Shown piece after piece: positions 1 through 5,925 of a stretch of DNA of 9,018 nucleotides. This stretch comes from Syntrophomonas sp. UBA1376. GTDB taxonomy: Bacteria; Bacillota; Syntrophomonadia; Syntrophomonadales; Syntrophomonadaceae. Every line of letters starts with the position of its first letter. Positions within the stretch are counted from its first letter, which is position 1. Location of the stretch: contig DBRE01000022.1 in NCBI GenBank assembly GCA_002305535.1, positions 19,942-28,959 on the forward strand. The letters run 5' to 3'. Position numbers and translations under genes: made by a program. The notes under the pieces were generated by a model. It searched no databases and was not told the origin of the DNA. It saw only the letters and a program-made list of their open reading frames with translations.

Positions 1-32
1 TCCAGTACCAGATAACCGTTTTTTGTGGTCAT
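1..32 (-). CDS. 5' end of a gene truncated by the window edge (possibly carA)
   Basis: Ten codons are visible on the minus strand from an ATG at 32-30, reading MTTKNGYLVL and then the first two bases of a codon for Asp, Glu or another GA-codon residue. A good ribosome binding site (AAGGAGGG) sits about 5 bases upstream of the ATG, so this is a real start. The short peptide resembles the first beta strand of the small subunit of carbamoyl-phosphate synthase, which commonly begins with a LVLEDG-like string. Ten residues are far too few to prove that, so I give no gene symbol. A strong terminator hairpin lies 41 bases upstream, which either ends the preceding ABC operon or acts as an attenuator for this gene. 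Confidence 0.6.
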   Translation of the reverse strand, partial: MTTKNGYLVL

Positions 33-72
33 CTTTACCCTCCTTAATCATCGGCAAGATCAGGTGGCAAAC

Positions 73-107
73 AAAAAAGGCCCAGGAAGCGGTTGCCTCC
101 TATGGCC
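73..107 (-). terminator. Rho-independent terminator or attenuator
   Basis: Read on the minus strand, GGCC-at-AGGAGG-caaccg-CTTCCT-g-GGCC folds into a stem of two stacked arms with one G-T wobble, followed directly by six T. It lies 128 bases past the stop of the ABC permease and 41 bases before the next minus-strand start. It may therefore terminate the GntR/ABC operon or act as a leader attenuator of the downstream gene. A second hairpin (TGGC...GCCA, just upstream and sharing the GGCC arm) could compete with it, which would suit attenuation. Confidence 0.75.
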
Positions 108-234
108 TCATTGCCAAAACCCATTATCGTTTGGTTTCAATTAGTTTAGCATTTTCATAGACAGATGCAATAAGTTGAAGCAATTAATACTGTATACTTG
201 CCCTAGATCGACTAGTCCCCCTGTTCTGTCCACC

Positions 235-957
235 TTATAATTCTACGCGGCGGTCGTAGATGAGAACAGCCAGAGTCATTATAACTGCGGCCACCAGGGT
301 GATCTGCCCTACCGACACAGCCAAAAGCTGGGTGGAAATATCCGGGGGGCCAATGGACACCTGCCCCCACAGCAGGCTCATCGCCTCTCCTGACAGCCAT
401 AAGGTGCCAATAAAAGTCACCAAGGTGACTAACCCGGAAAAGCGGCTGACCAGTTTGCCAATGATCTGGCTGAAAAAGCTGATGGAGATAAAATAAGCCA
501 ATATCATAACGGTAAGCAGATACAATAAGAAGGCTTCATCCCAATAGGGTAAGCTTAATTTTAGGTAATAGCCAAAATCATCCGGAAACATTCCGAAGGC
601 CAGCAACATGCCCACTATCCCTACTATCAAGGTTCCCAATATATATTGAGTCAAAAGCGCGGTCAGGCGGCTGCCCAGGATCATACCCCCTCCTACCGGT
701 AGGGACATCATCAAATAGATGGTATTGTTGTTCCACTCCTGTCCCAGGCGCAAGGAGGAGATCAGGGGCAGGAAGGATGCCAGACCCAGCACCATTACCA
801 TAGCTACCGCCACTGCCGAAAGCAGGGACCCCAGTTTGAAATATACAAAAAGGCCAATGAGAACGGTTACGCTTGCCACTACGACTATCTCGGGCAGTGT
901 TTCCCGCATTTGCTTTTTGTACAGGGCTGCGAACATAGTTATGCTTTTAACGGCCAC
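235..957 (-). CDS. ABC-2-type transporter permease of a GntR/ABC operon
   Basis: This 240-residue integral membrane protein is the likely membrane part of the ABC transporter encoded with the ATPase just upstream. Six hydrophobic segments are visible at about residues 23-40, 47-66, 105-124, 141-163, 173-190 and 210-234. Between helices 2 and 3 there is a cytoplasmic loop with a YLMMSLPVGGG string, like the SLP(V) loop common in ABC-2 permeases. The start is GTG at 957-955, chosen because GGAGG lies 9 bases upstream; it overlaps the end of the ATPase gene by 11 bases, implying translational coupling. A later ATG at codon 8 is less well placed. The substrate cannot be read from the sequence. 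Related YtrA-operon systems are induced by cell-wall antibiotics or peptides, so export or envelope stress is inferred. Confidence 0.85.
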   Translation of the reverse strand: MAVKSITMFAALYKKQMRETLPEIVVVASVTVLIGLFVYFKLGSLLSAVAVAMVMVLGLASFLPLISSLRLGQEWNNNTIYLMMSLPVGGGMILGSRLTALLTQYILGTLIVGIVGMLLAFGMFPDDFGYYLKLSLPYWDEAFLLYLLTVMILAYFISISFFSQIIGKLVSRFSGLVTLVTFIGTLWLSGEAMSLLWGQVSIGPPDISTQLLAVSVGQITLVAAVIMTLAVLIYDRRVEL

Positions 958-1642
958 TGCGCATCGCCTCCTTCATTATCTCTACCAGAGACATGTTTCT
1001 CTCTTCTCGTAAATCTTCAGCATTGCCGGTTAAAACGATCTTGCCCTCTTGGATAAATATCACCTCGTCCACCAAGCCCTCGATCTCTCCGATCTCGTGA
1101 GTGGAGATAATTATGGTCTGCTCTCCTTCCCGGTAATCACGGATAACCGAATTAATAATCTCCTCGCGAGTAAGCAGATCGATCCCTGACAAAGGTTCAT
1201 CCAAGAGCAGGTATGAAGAGCGCCGGGATAGAGTTAGGAGCAATTTGACTTTAGCCCGCTGACCTTTGGAAATCTTGCCTATTTTCATGTTTTCATCCAA
1301 ACACAGGTAGCTTAACAGACCTAGGTATTTTTCCTGATCCCAGTCACTGTAAAAAGTGCCTATAAAATTAGCTGCCTTTCCCACCGTCATCCAGGGATAT
1401 AGATGGTCTATTTCCGGCAGATAGGCTACACGATCCCGAGTTTTCCTGGGGTCTAGACCATCAACCAACACCTGCCCCCGGTTAGGACGATTTAGCCCGG
1501 CGATCATTTTCAAAGCGGTGGACTTGCCGGCCCCATTGGGCCCGAACAAACCGATCACCCGGCCAGAAGGCAGTTCGGCCTGAAAATTATCCAAGGCCCT
1601 TACAGTGCCGAAGTATTTCTTTACCTGCTTAAACTCGATCAT
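947..1642 (-). CDS. ABC transporter ATP-binding protein (YtrB/BcrA-like)
   Basis: This 231-residue nucleotide-binding subunit should power the adjacent permease at the inner face of the membrane. Visible motifs are Walker A GPNGAGKST (residues 34-42), Walker B YLLLDEP (144-150, with D148 and the catalytic E149) and the switch histidine H182 in STHE. Two motifs deviate from the classic form. The signature is ISKGQ (124-128) instead of LSGGQ. The Q-loop region reads YLPE (74-77), with Glu in place of Gln, a variant seen in this exporter subgroup. The ATG overlaps the TGA of the upstream repressor gene (ATGA), and AAGGAGGC lies about 10 bases upstream. The permease gene overlaps its 3' end. The export substrate is unknown. 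Confidence 0.9.
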   Translation of the reverse strand: MIEFKQVKKYFGTVRALDNFQAELPSGRVIGLFGPNGAGKSTALKMIAGLNRPNRGQVLVDGLDPRKTRDRVAYLPEIDHLYPWMTVGKAANFIGTFYSDWDQEKYLGLLSYLCLDENMKIGKISKGQRAKVKLLLTLSRRSSYLLLDEPLSGIDLLTREEIINSVIRDYREGEQTIIISTHEIGEIEGLVDEVIFIQEGKIVLTGNAEDLREERNMSLVEIMKEAMRSGR

Positions 1643-2013
1643 TGATCTACCGCCTCCTTGGATCGAAGGTATTGCTCCAGAGCCTTAGCAAGATCCTGGT
1701 CACTATACCCTAACGAATTCATCTCGGTGACAAAGTAGGTCAAAATGGATTTCGCCATGTCTTCTTTAATACTGGCCAATCCGGCTTGGTCGACCACCAC
1801 AAAGGTTCCTTGCCCCCGCACGGTTTCCACCATCTGCATCACTTCCATTTCTCGATAGGCTCTCTGCACCGTATTAGGGTTAACCCTAACCATCTCTGCA
1901 TACTCTCGCTGCGAAGGGATCCGATCCCCTTTTTTTAATTCACCGCGAATAATCTTTTTCTTAAATTCATCGATAATCTGGCGGTAAATTGGCTGAGCAG
2001 CATCAAAGTTCAT
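1639..2013 (-). CDS. GntR-family transcriptional regulator, YtrA subfamily
   Basis: This 124-residue regulator has an N-terminal winged helix-turn-helix (about residues 8-75; PIYRQI, GDRIPSQREYAE, VNPNTVQRAYREME, GQGTFV) and only a short, mostly helical C-terminal tail. That is the YtrA type of GntR protein, which lacks a large ligand domain. Such proteins usually repress their own ABC transporter operon, and this one is first in such an operon. The start chosen is ATG at 2013-2011: AGGTGGTGAT upstream matches the ribosome binding consensus at good spacing, and family members begin just before the PIY motif. A GTG four codons upstream (2025) is in frame but lies inside that ribosome binding site. 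An inverted repeat overlapping the promoter is a good candidate for its operator. Confidence 0.92.
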   Translation of the reverse strand: MNFDAAQPIYRQIIDEFKKKIIRGELKKGDRIPSQREYAEMVRVNPNTVQRAYREMEVMQMVETVRGQGTFVVVDQAGLASIKEDMAKSILTYFVTEMNSLGYSDQDLAKALEQYLRSKEAVDQ

Positions 2014-2032
2014 AAAGATCACCACCTGCCTA

Positions 2033-2069
2033 GCGCATTAATTAACTAGTTCACTATTATACTATGCGC
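2033..2069. promoter_or_regulatory. Candidate GntR/YtrA operator
   Basis: A perfect 6-bp inverted repeat, GCGCAT (2033-2038) and ATGCGC (2064-2069), has centres 31 bp apart, close to three helical turns. It flanks the A+T-rich start region and covers the -10 box of the repressor's own promoter. An inner palindrome AACTAGTT lies at 2044-2051. Binding here would block transcription, as expected for an autorepressor. The assignment to this regulator is inference from position. Confidence 0.45.
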
Positions 2070-2087
2070 CCAGGCGGAGAATGTCAA
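2059..2087 (-). promoter_or_regulatory. Sigma-A-type promoter of the GntR/ABC operon
   Basis: On the minus strand a perfect -35 box TTGACA (2087-2082) is followed after 17 bases by TAGTAT (2064-2059), which differs from TATAAT at two positions. An overlapping TATAAT exists 3 bases further on, at 20-base spacing. It lies about 45 bases upstream of the repressor ATG. Confidence 0.75.
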
Positions 2088-2190
2088 CTAAAAAATTAAT
2101 TTTTTTCTCCACGGCAGAAATGCCAAACAGGAAACGGTATTTGTTGTTCTGAGATGACCTTCGCTGTATCGTCATTGTGCACTTAGTGTG

Positions 2191-2308
2191 TGTCATTGCT
2201 ATGAAAATGGCCCTCGCTGTGTCATCGGCCGTTCCGGCACACCTGATGCTCCCTTTGGTCGCTATTAGGGTAGCGAGCGAAGCGCGGCGATCTCTGATGA
2301 CAATTTAA
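2191..2308. repeat. Degenerate copy of dispersed palindromic repeat
   Basis: The stretch begins with TGTCATT and ends with ATGACAATTTAA, the same kind of ends as the repeat at 4909-4992. Two inner blocks also match: CCTTTGGTCGCT (2252-2263) against CCTTCGGTCGTT (4959-4970), and CTCTGATGACAATTTAA (2292-2308) against CTCAGGATGACATTTAA (4976-4992). Extra sequence (about 2266-2290) separates these blocks. Similarity was judged by eye and is partial, so this may be an old, decayed copy. Confidence 0.4.
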
Positions 2309-2515
2309 GGATAACGGGACGATGTGGGCATTTCCCTACGACCTTTCCACAGTCTCTAACCGTCCCTTTTCCTGCTTGGGAGCTCCTCCTACGGTCACAG
2401 GGGATGGAACAACATGCATTTATTCCCAACCATATTCATATGATTATTTAATAGTTGTCTGGGGTGATTCGGCCCCCATCACCCTATTGGTAAATCATAA
2501 CGCAATGCTTGGTGC

Positions 2516-2561
2516 GTGAATTTTCACAATGTTTGTATTTTTTTGAATCCTTAGCAGGATT
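2516..2561. promoter_or_regulatory. Two small inverted repeats upstream of crotonase gene
   Basis: GTGAA-tt-TTCAC (2516-2527) and AATCCT-tagc-AGGATT (2546-2561) are perfect short inverted repeats, 43 to 88 bases before the crotonase ATG. They could be operator sites or a leader hairpin. No promoter boxes of good quality accompany them, so their role is unproven. Confidence 0.3.
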
Positions 2562-2603
2562 AAGCTCGTAGTAACTAGAAGAATTAAGCAGGAAAGGGGG
2601 GAA

Positions 2604-3389
2604 ATGTATTTGGATCTTAAACACATCATCTATTCGAAAGATGAGGCGGTAGCTGTAGTGCAGTTTGACCGTCCAGAATCATTTAATGCTTTTAACATGG
2701 AAATGCTCGACGAAATGGATGCGATTATGGAGCAGATCATAGCCGACAATGAAGTTAAGGCCGTGGTAATGAAAGGTAATGATCAGGTCTTTTCGGGTGG
2801 GGCTGATGTACGTGATTTCGTGGATTACGGTCCTTTGGAAGTGCGCGAATATATCGAGAAAGCCCACCTAATCGGTTACAAACTGTTCAGTTTGCCCAAG
2901 CCCACCATTGCCTCCATAGCCGGATTTGCTTTGGGAGGCGGGTTGGAGATGGCCATGACCTGCGACCTGCGCATTGCTGCTGATAATGCCAAACTGGGAT
3001 TTCCAGAGATCAATCTGGGGATATTCCCGGCTGGAGGCGCAACTCAGAGGTTAGCTCGTCTGGTAGGATGCGCCCGAGCACGGGAATTGATCCTTACCGG
3101 CGACATAATTGACAGCAGCAAAGCCTTAGAATACACACTCGTTAATAGAGTGGTTCCTTTGGCAGAACTGGAGGAAGCTACTTTGAAGATGGCTCGTAAG
3201 CTGAGCCGTAAGCCGCCGTTGGCACTACAAATGGCCAAGGAATTGCTGGATCTCAGCCAGCATCTTGATCCTTATGTTGGCACCAAGCTGGAACGCGAAA
3301 AATTTGCAGTGCTGTTTGCCAGCCAAGACAAAACCGAGGGAATGACTGCCTTCTTGGAAGGGAGAAGGCCTGTCTTCACTGGCAAATAA
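2604..3389 (+). CDS. Enoyl-CoA hydratase (crotonase family)
   Basis: This 261-residue cytoplasmic enzyme should add water reversibly across the double bond of short 2-enoyl-CoA esters (crotonyl-CoA to 3-hydroxybutyryl-CoA), a step of beta-oxidation and of butyrate metabolism. Length and motifs fit the classic hydratase. FSGGADV (63-69) and ALGGGLE (109-115) form the oxyanion hole. Both catalytic glutamates appear present, E115 in GGGLEMAM and E135 in FPEINLGIFP, so true hydratase activity is more likely than an isomerase or decarboxylase activity. The C-terminal EGMTAFLEGRRPVF (245-258) is also typical. The ATG follows an AAGGGGGG ribosome binding site. The CoA-transferase gene starts 42 bases downstream on the same strand, suggesting co-transcription. 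No thiolase, 3-hydroxyacyl-CoA dehydrogenase or acyl-CoA dehydrogenase is adjacent. Confidence 0.92.
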   Translation: MYLDLKHIIYSKDEAVAVVQFDRPESFNAFNMEMLDEMDAIMEQIIADNEVKAVVMKGNDQVFSGGADVRDFVDYGPLEVREYIEKAHLIGYKLFSLPKPTIASIAGFALGGGLEMAMTCDLRIAADNAKLGFPEINLGIFPAGGATQRLARLVGCARARELILTGDIIDSSKALEYTLVNRVVPLAELEEATLKMARKLSRKPPLALQMAKELLDLSQHLDPYVGTKLEREKFAVLFASQDKTEGMTAFLEGRRPVFTGK

Positions 3390-3431
3390 GTGCATACAGC
3401 CATCTAAAGATATGAAGGGGGTTTGTTACTA

Positions 3432-4802
3432 TTGAAGACTTATATGGAAGAGTACAAGCGTAAGCTCATAACCGCCGAGCAGGCGGCCCAATTAGTTGAA
3501 TCCAATGCTATTGTGGACTACGGGATGTTTGCAACTAAACCGGTTGACTTTGACGCGGCCCTGGGCAAACGCGCCGGAGATGGACTGGAGAATGTTTCCG
3601 TTCGCGGAACCGGATCCATTCTGCCTATTCCGGAAGTTATTAAAAATGACATCGAGCAAAAGACCTTTCAATACTTCTCCTGGTATTTTACCCTGCTGGA
3701 TCGTAAGGCGGCGGATATGGGCCTGGCAGCACACAATCCCTTCAATTATCACGAAGCCACCATGCTAGCCTACAGTCAAGGAGAATATAAAGAGTTGGAG
3801 CCGCAGGTATGGTGTGCCCAGGTTACGCCCATGGATAAACATGGCTGCTTCAATTTTGGCCTGGGTAATTCTCACAACCGTGGTATGGCTCTAATGGCCA
3901 AGATCGCCATAGTGGAAGTTAATGAGAATATGCCGGTTTGCCTGGGTGGTAATGATGAATATGTTCACATAAGTGAAATCGACTATATAATCGAAGGTTC
4001 CAATAGCCCTGTTTTCACGACTCCACCTGCGGCAGAACCTTCTCCGGAGGAAAGAAAGATTGCCGAATACATCCTGAAAGAGATTCCCGATGGGGCCTGT
4101 CTCCAGTTAGGAATTGGAGCGCTGCCTAATCTGATCGGCCATATGATTGCCGATTCTGACTTAAAGGACATGGGCATTCAAAGCGAGATGTTCTGCGATT
4201 CCTTTGTGGCTATGTACGAGCAAGGCAAAATAACTAATGCCAAGAAAGCCTATGATATCAACAAGAGTACTTACTCATTCTGCCTGGGGACTCAAGATAC
4301 CTATGATTTTCTAGACAATAACCCCCGTTGCGCATCGACACAGGTGATGTACACCAATGATCCGTCGCGGGTAGCCTTACAGGATAAGGTAATTGCCGTC
4401 AACAATATCTTGGAGATCGATTTGCTGAGCCAAGTCTGTTCAGAGACCCATGGCCTGCGTCAAATATCCGGCACCGGCGGACAGCTGGACTTCGTTATCG
4501 GTGCTTTTCATTCCAAGGGAGGCAAGGGTATATTGGCTTTTTCCTCCACCTTCAAAGACAAAGAAGGAAACATACATTCCCGCATCAAGCCACTACTAAC
4601 TCCCGGTGCCGTAGTCACTGTTCCCCGGACTCAGGTTCATTATCTGGTCACCGAATATGGCATCGTCAATCTAAAAGCCAAGTCCATCTGGGGCCGGGCT
4701 GAAGCCCTGATCAATCTGGCTCATCCTGATTTTCGCGATGAACTGCTCAAGTCTGCGCAAGAAATGAAGCTGTGGTCTCGCACCAATCGCATACCCTTTT
4801 AG
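3432..4802 (+). CDS. Butyryl-CoA:acetate / 4-hydroxybutyrate-type CoA-transferase
   Basis: This family I CoA-transferase of 456 residues should move CoA between acyl-CoA (butyryl-, crotonyl- or 4-hydroxybutyryl-CoA) and acetate. It aligns by eye along its whole length with butyryl-CoA:acetate CoA-transferases: EEYKRKLIT at the start, VEVNENMPVCLGG, IPDGACLQLGIG, QISGTGGQLDF, STFKDK, and VTEYGIVNLK plus AHPDFRDEL near the end. The likely glutamyl-thioester residue is the Glu in IQSEMFCDS (residue 252 from this start), matching the catalytic Glu of 4-hydroxybutyrate CoA-transferase. The start chosen is TTG at 3432, 10 bases after AAGGGGG (3415-3421). An upstream in-frame TTG at 3423 is too close to that site, and an ATG at 3444 is about 22 bases away. 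The exact acyl substrate cannot be settled from sequence. The neighbour crotonase points to C4 metabolism. Confidence 0.9.
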   Translation: MKTYMEEYKRKLITAEQAAQLVESNAIVDYGMFATKPVDFDAALGKRAGDGLENVSVRGTGSILPIPEVIKNDIEQKTFQYFSWYFTLLDRKAADMGLAAHNPFNYHEATMLAYSQGEYKELEPQVWCAQVTPMDKHGCFNFGLGNSHNRGMALMAKIAIVEVNENMPVCLGGNDEYVHISEIDYIIEGSNSPVFTTPPAAEPSPEERKIAEYILKEIPDGACLQLGIGALPNLIGHMIADSDLKDMGIQSEMFCDSFVAMYEQGKITNAKKAYDINKSTYSFCLGTQDTYDFLDNNPRCASTQVMYTNDPSRVALQDKVIAVNNILEIDLLSQVCSETHGLRQISGTGGQLDFVIGAFHSKGGKGILAFSSTFKDKEGNIHSRIKPLLTPGAVVTVPRTQVHYLVTEYGIVNLKAKSIWGRAEALINLAHPDFRDELLKSAQEMKLWSRTNRIPF

Positions 4803-4844
4803 GAGAAAGCTGCTTTTCTATTGTTTACTGGAATAATAACAGGC

Positions 4845-4875
4845 GGTGGGGGCGATGTAGACATTCGCCCCCACC
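4845..4875 (+). terminator. GC-rich hairpin, probable terminator or REP-like palindrome
   Basis: GGTGGGGGCGA (4845-4855) pairs perfectly with TCGCCCCCACC (4865-4875); the loop can add three more pairs with one bulge. It lies 42 bases past the CoA-transferase stop. There is no T-run directly after it, only TCCTTTTG about 14 bases further, so termination may be weak. It could instead be a dispersed palindrome that works in both directions. Confidence 0.5.
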
Positions 4876-4908
4876 TGCAAATCGTGGGATCCTTTTGAAA
4901 AAGTATCG

Positions 4909-4992
4909 TGTCATTCTGTGGCGGAGCCGAAGAATCTTTACCGTGCAGGGGGAAAGATCCTTCGGTCGTTCCTCCCTCAGGATGACATTTAA
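4909..4992. repeat. Palindromic intergenic repeat (full copy)
   Basis: The element has ends TGTCATTCTG (4909-4918) and CAGGATGACA (4978-4987), complementary at 9 of 10 positions. Inner arms CCGAAGAATCTTT and AAAGATCCTTCGG match at 12 of 13. The whole can fold into a long imperfect hairpin of about 79 bases with a central loop around ccgtgcaggggg. Similar strings of the GTCATTCTGAG...GAAGAATCT type are, to my memory, common in intergenic DNA of many bacteria. No coding sequence is visible in it. It may be a MITE or REP-like element. Confidence 0.7.
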
Positions 4993-5125
4993 AATAGCTC
5001 GTGGTAGGATCAGTTCTCATAACATGACAGAAAGAACCGTCCCATCTTGCAGAGGGCCTGCTAGAAAGGCTAGAAGGGCGTTGGGTAGAAAGGATGGTAG
5101 GGAGCGCCCCGTGTGCTGCCAGGGA

Positions 5126-5167
5126 GAAGATCCTGCGGTCGTTTCCTATCCCTCAGATGACATTTAA
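5126..5167. repeat. Half copy of the palindromic repeat
   Basis: This matches the right half of the element at 4909-4992: GAAGATCCTGCGGTCGTT (5126-5143) against AAAGATCCTTCGGTCGTT, then CTCAGATGACATTTAA (5152-5167) against CTCAGGATGACATTTAA. The left half is not recognisable. It ends 23 bases before the tupC stop codon, so tupC transcripts run into it. Confidence 0.6.
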
Positions 5168-5190
5168 TACAGTTCTGATGAAATTTGATG

Positions 5191-5925
5191 CTAGAAAACG
5201 GTTTCACCGCGCAGGAATGCGGCGGTACGTTCATCACGGGGCTGAGAAAATAATTCTTCTGCCGTGCCCTTTTCTATAATACGCCCATCACTAATAAACA
5301 TTACTTCATCCGCCAGCCGCCGGGCCTGGAATAAGTTGTGAGTAACCATGATGATAGTGGTTTTCCGCTGCTTGTTTATCTGACGGATATGGTTTTCAAT
5401 ATCGGTGGCGCTGGCCAGATCGATATTGGAAGTAGGTTCATCCAAAAATAATACTCGAGGATTAACCGCCAGTGCTCTAGCAATAGCTACCTTCTGTCGT
5501 TCTCCCCCGGAAAGAGTTCGAGCATCGGCATCTCTATAGGCGGTCATTCCTACCATTTCCAGCATTTCCCCAACCTGGCGGCGGACTTTTTTGGCACTCA
5601 TTTGCCGCGCTCGTAAACCGTAGGCCACATTATAATAGACCGAACCCTGAAACATGAAGGAGGTCTGGGTCACCATAGACATCTGGCGTCGCAGTCTTAG
5701 CAGCTGCCCCTTCTGCCAGATAACCTTTTCCCCTAGCACTTCTAACTGGCCTTCATCATTGACCAGCAGCAAAGCCATTATGCGCAGCAGAGTGCTCTTC
5801 CCCGAACCGTTCGGCCCTAAAATGGTATAAATATTGCCGGCCGGTATACTGAGCTGATCAATGTTGAGAACTTCCCGTTCCCCGTAGCGCTTGACTATAT
5901 TATGTAATTTGAATGGTGTTTTCAT
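5191..5925 (-). CDS. tupC: Tungstate ABC transporter ATP-binding protein TupC
   Basis: This 244-residue ATPase should drive tungstate import at the cytoplasmic face. Canonical motifs are complete: Walker A GPNGSGKST (37-45), Q-loop Gln87 in TQTSFMF, signature LSGGE (138-142), Walker B VLFLDEP (158-164) and the switch histidine H196 in VTHN. There is no long C-terminal regulatory (TOBE-like) domain of the ModC type, which fits TupC. The start is ATG at 5925-5923, inside the end of tupB (26-base overlap), with AGAGGA about 9 bases upstream. It is the last gene of the operon. No T-rich terminator follows, only a half copy of a palindromic repeat. The substrate is assigned from tupA and tupB and not from the ATPase itself. 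Confidence 0.88.
   Translation of the reverse strand: MKTPFKLHNIVKRYGEREVLNIDQLSIPAGNIYTILGPNGSGKSTLLRIMALLLVNDEGQLEVLGEKVIWQKGQLLRLRRQMSMVTQTSFMFQGSVYYNVAYGLRARQMSAKKVRRQVGEMLEMVGMTAYRDADARTLSGGERQKVAIARALAVNPRVLFLDEPTSNIDLASATDIENHIRQINKQRKTTIIMVTHNLFQARRLADEVMFISDGRIIEKGTAEELFSQPRDERTAAFLRGETVF

Larger units (their letters stand above)
2088..2603. other. Intergenic region between divergent operons, no gene seen
   Basis: These 516 bases separate the minus-strand GntR operon from the plus-strand crotonase operon. I see no convincing gene. A 65-codon plus-strand frame (2322-2519) has no proper ribosome binding site and an unlikely composition. The region contains a degenerate copy of the palindromic repeat found again near 5000, with a short internal near-repeat (2158-2174 and 2211-2226). 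It also has a 6-bp hairpin TCGCTA/TAGCGA (2259-2276 area), a perfect 7-bp hairpin GGGTGAT (2462-2468) / ATCACCC (2478-2484), and small palindromes close to the crotonase gene. No clear consensus promoter for the crotonase gene was found. Confidence 0.6.
4803..5190. other. Convergent intergenic region made of repeats
   Basis: These 388 bases separate the converging CoA-transferase and tupC genes. In order they hold a GC-rich hairpin (4845-4875), a full palindromic repeat (4909-4992), a stretch containing AGAACCGTCCC (about 5033-5043) and small tagaaagg-type near-repeats (5060-5093), and a half copy of the palindromic repeat (5126-5167). Open frames crossing it follow the repeats and show no protein family, so I call no gene here. 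Confidence 0.65.

Noticed and set aside
2322..2519. 65-codon plus-strand open frame in the long intergenic region
   Set aside because: It has no well-placed ribosome binding site and no recognisable domain. Its Cys/Pro/Thr-rich composition is unlike the neighbours, and it overlaps hairpins and decayed repeat DNA.
4772..5167. 131-codon plus-strand frame (and a minus-strand counterpart at 4799-5020)
   Set aside because: It starts inside the CoA-transferase gene in another frame and runs through the palindromic repeats. Arg/Ser/Pro-rich translation, no family resemblance.
4909..5167. CRISPR array
   Set aside because: Only one full and one partial repeat, with inverted symmetry and no regular spacers.
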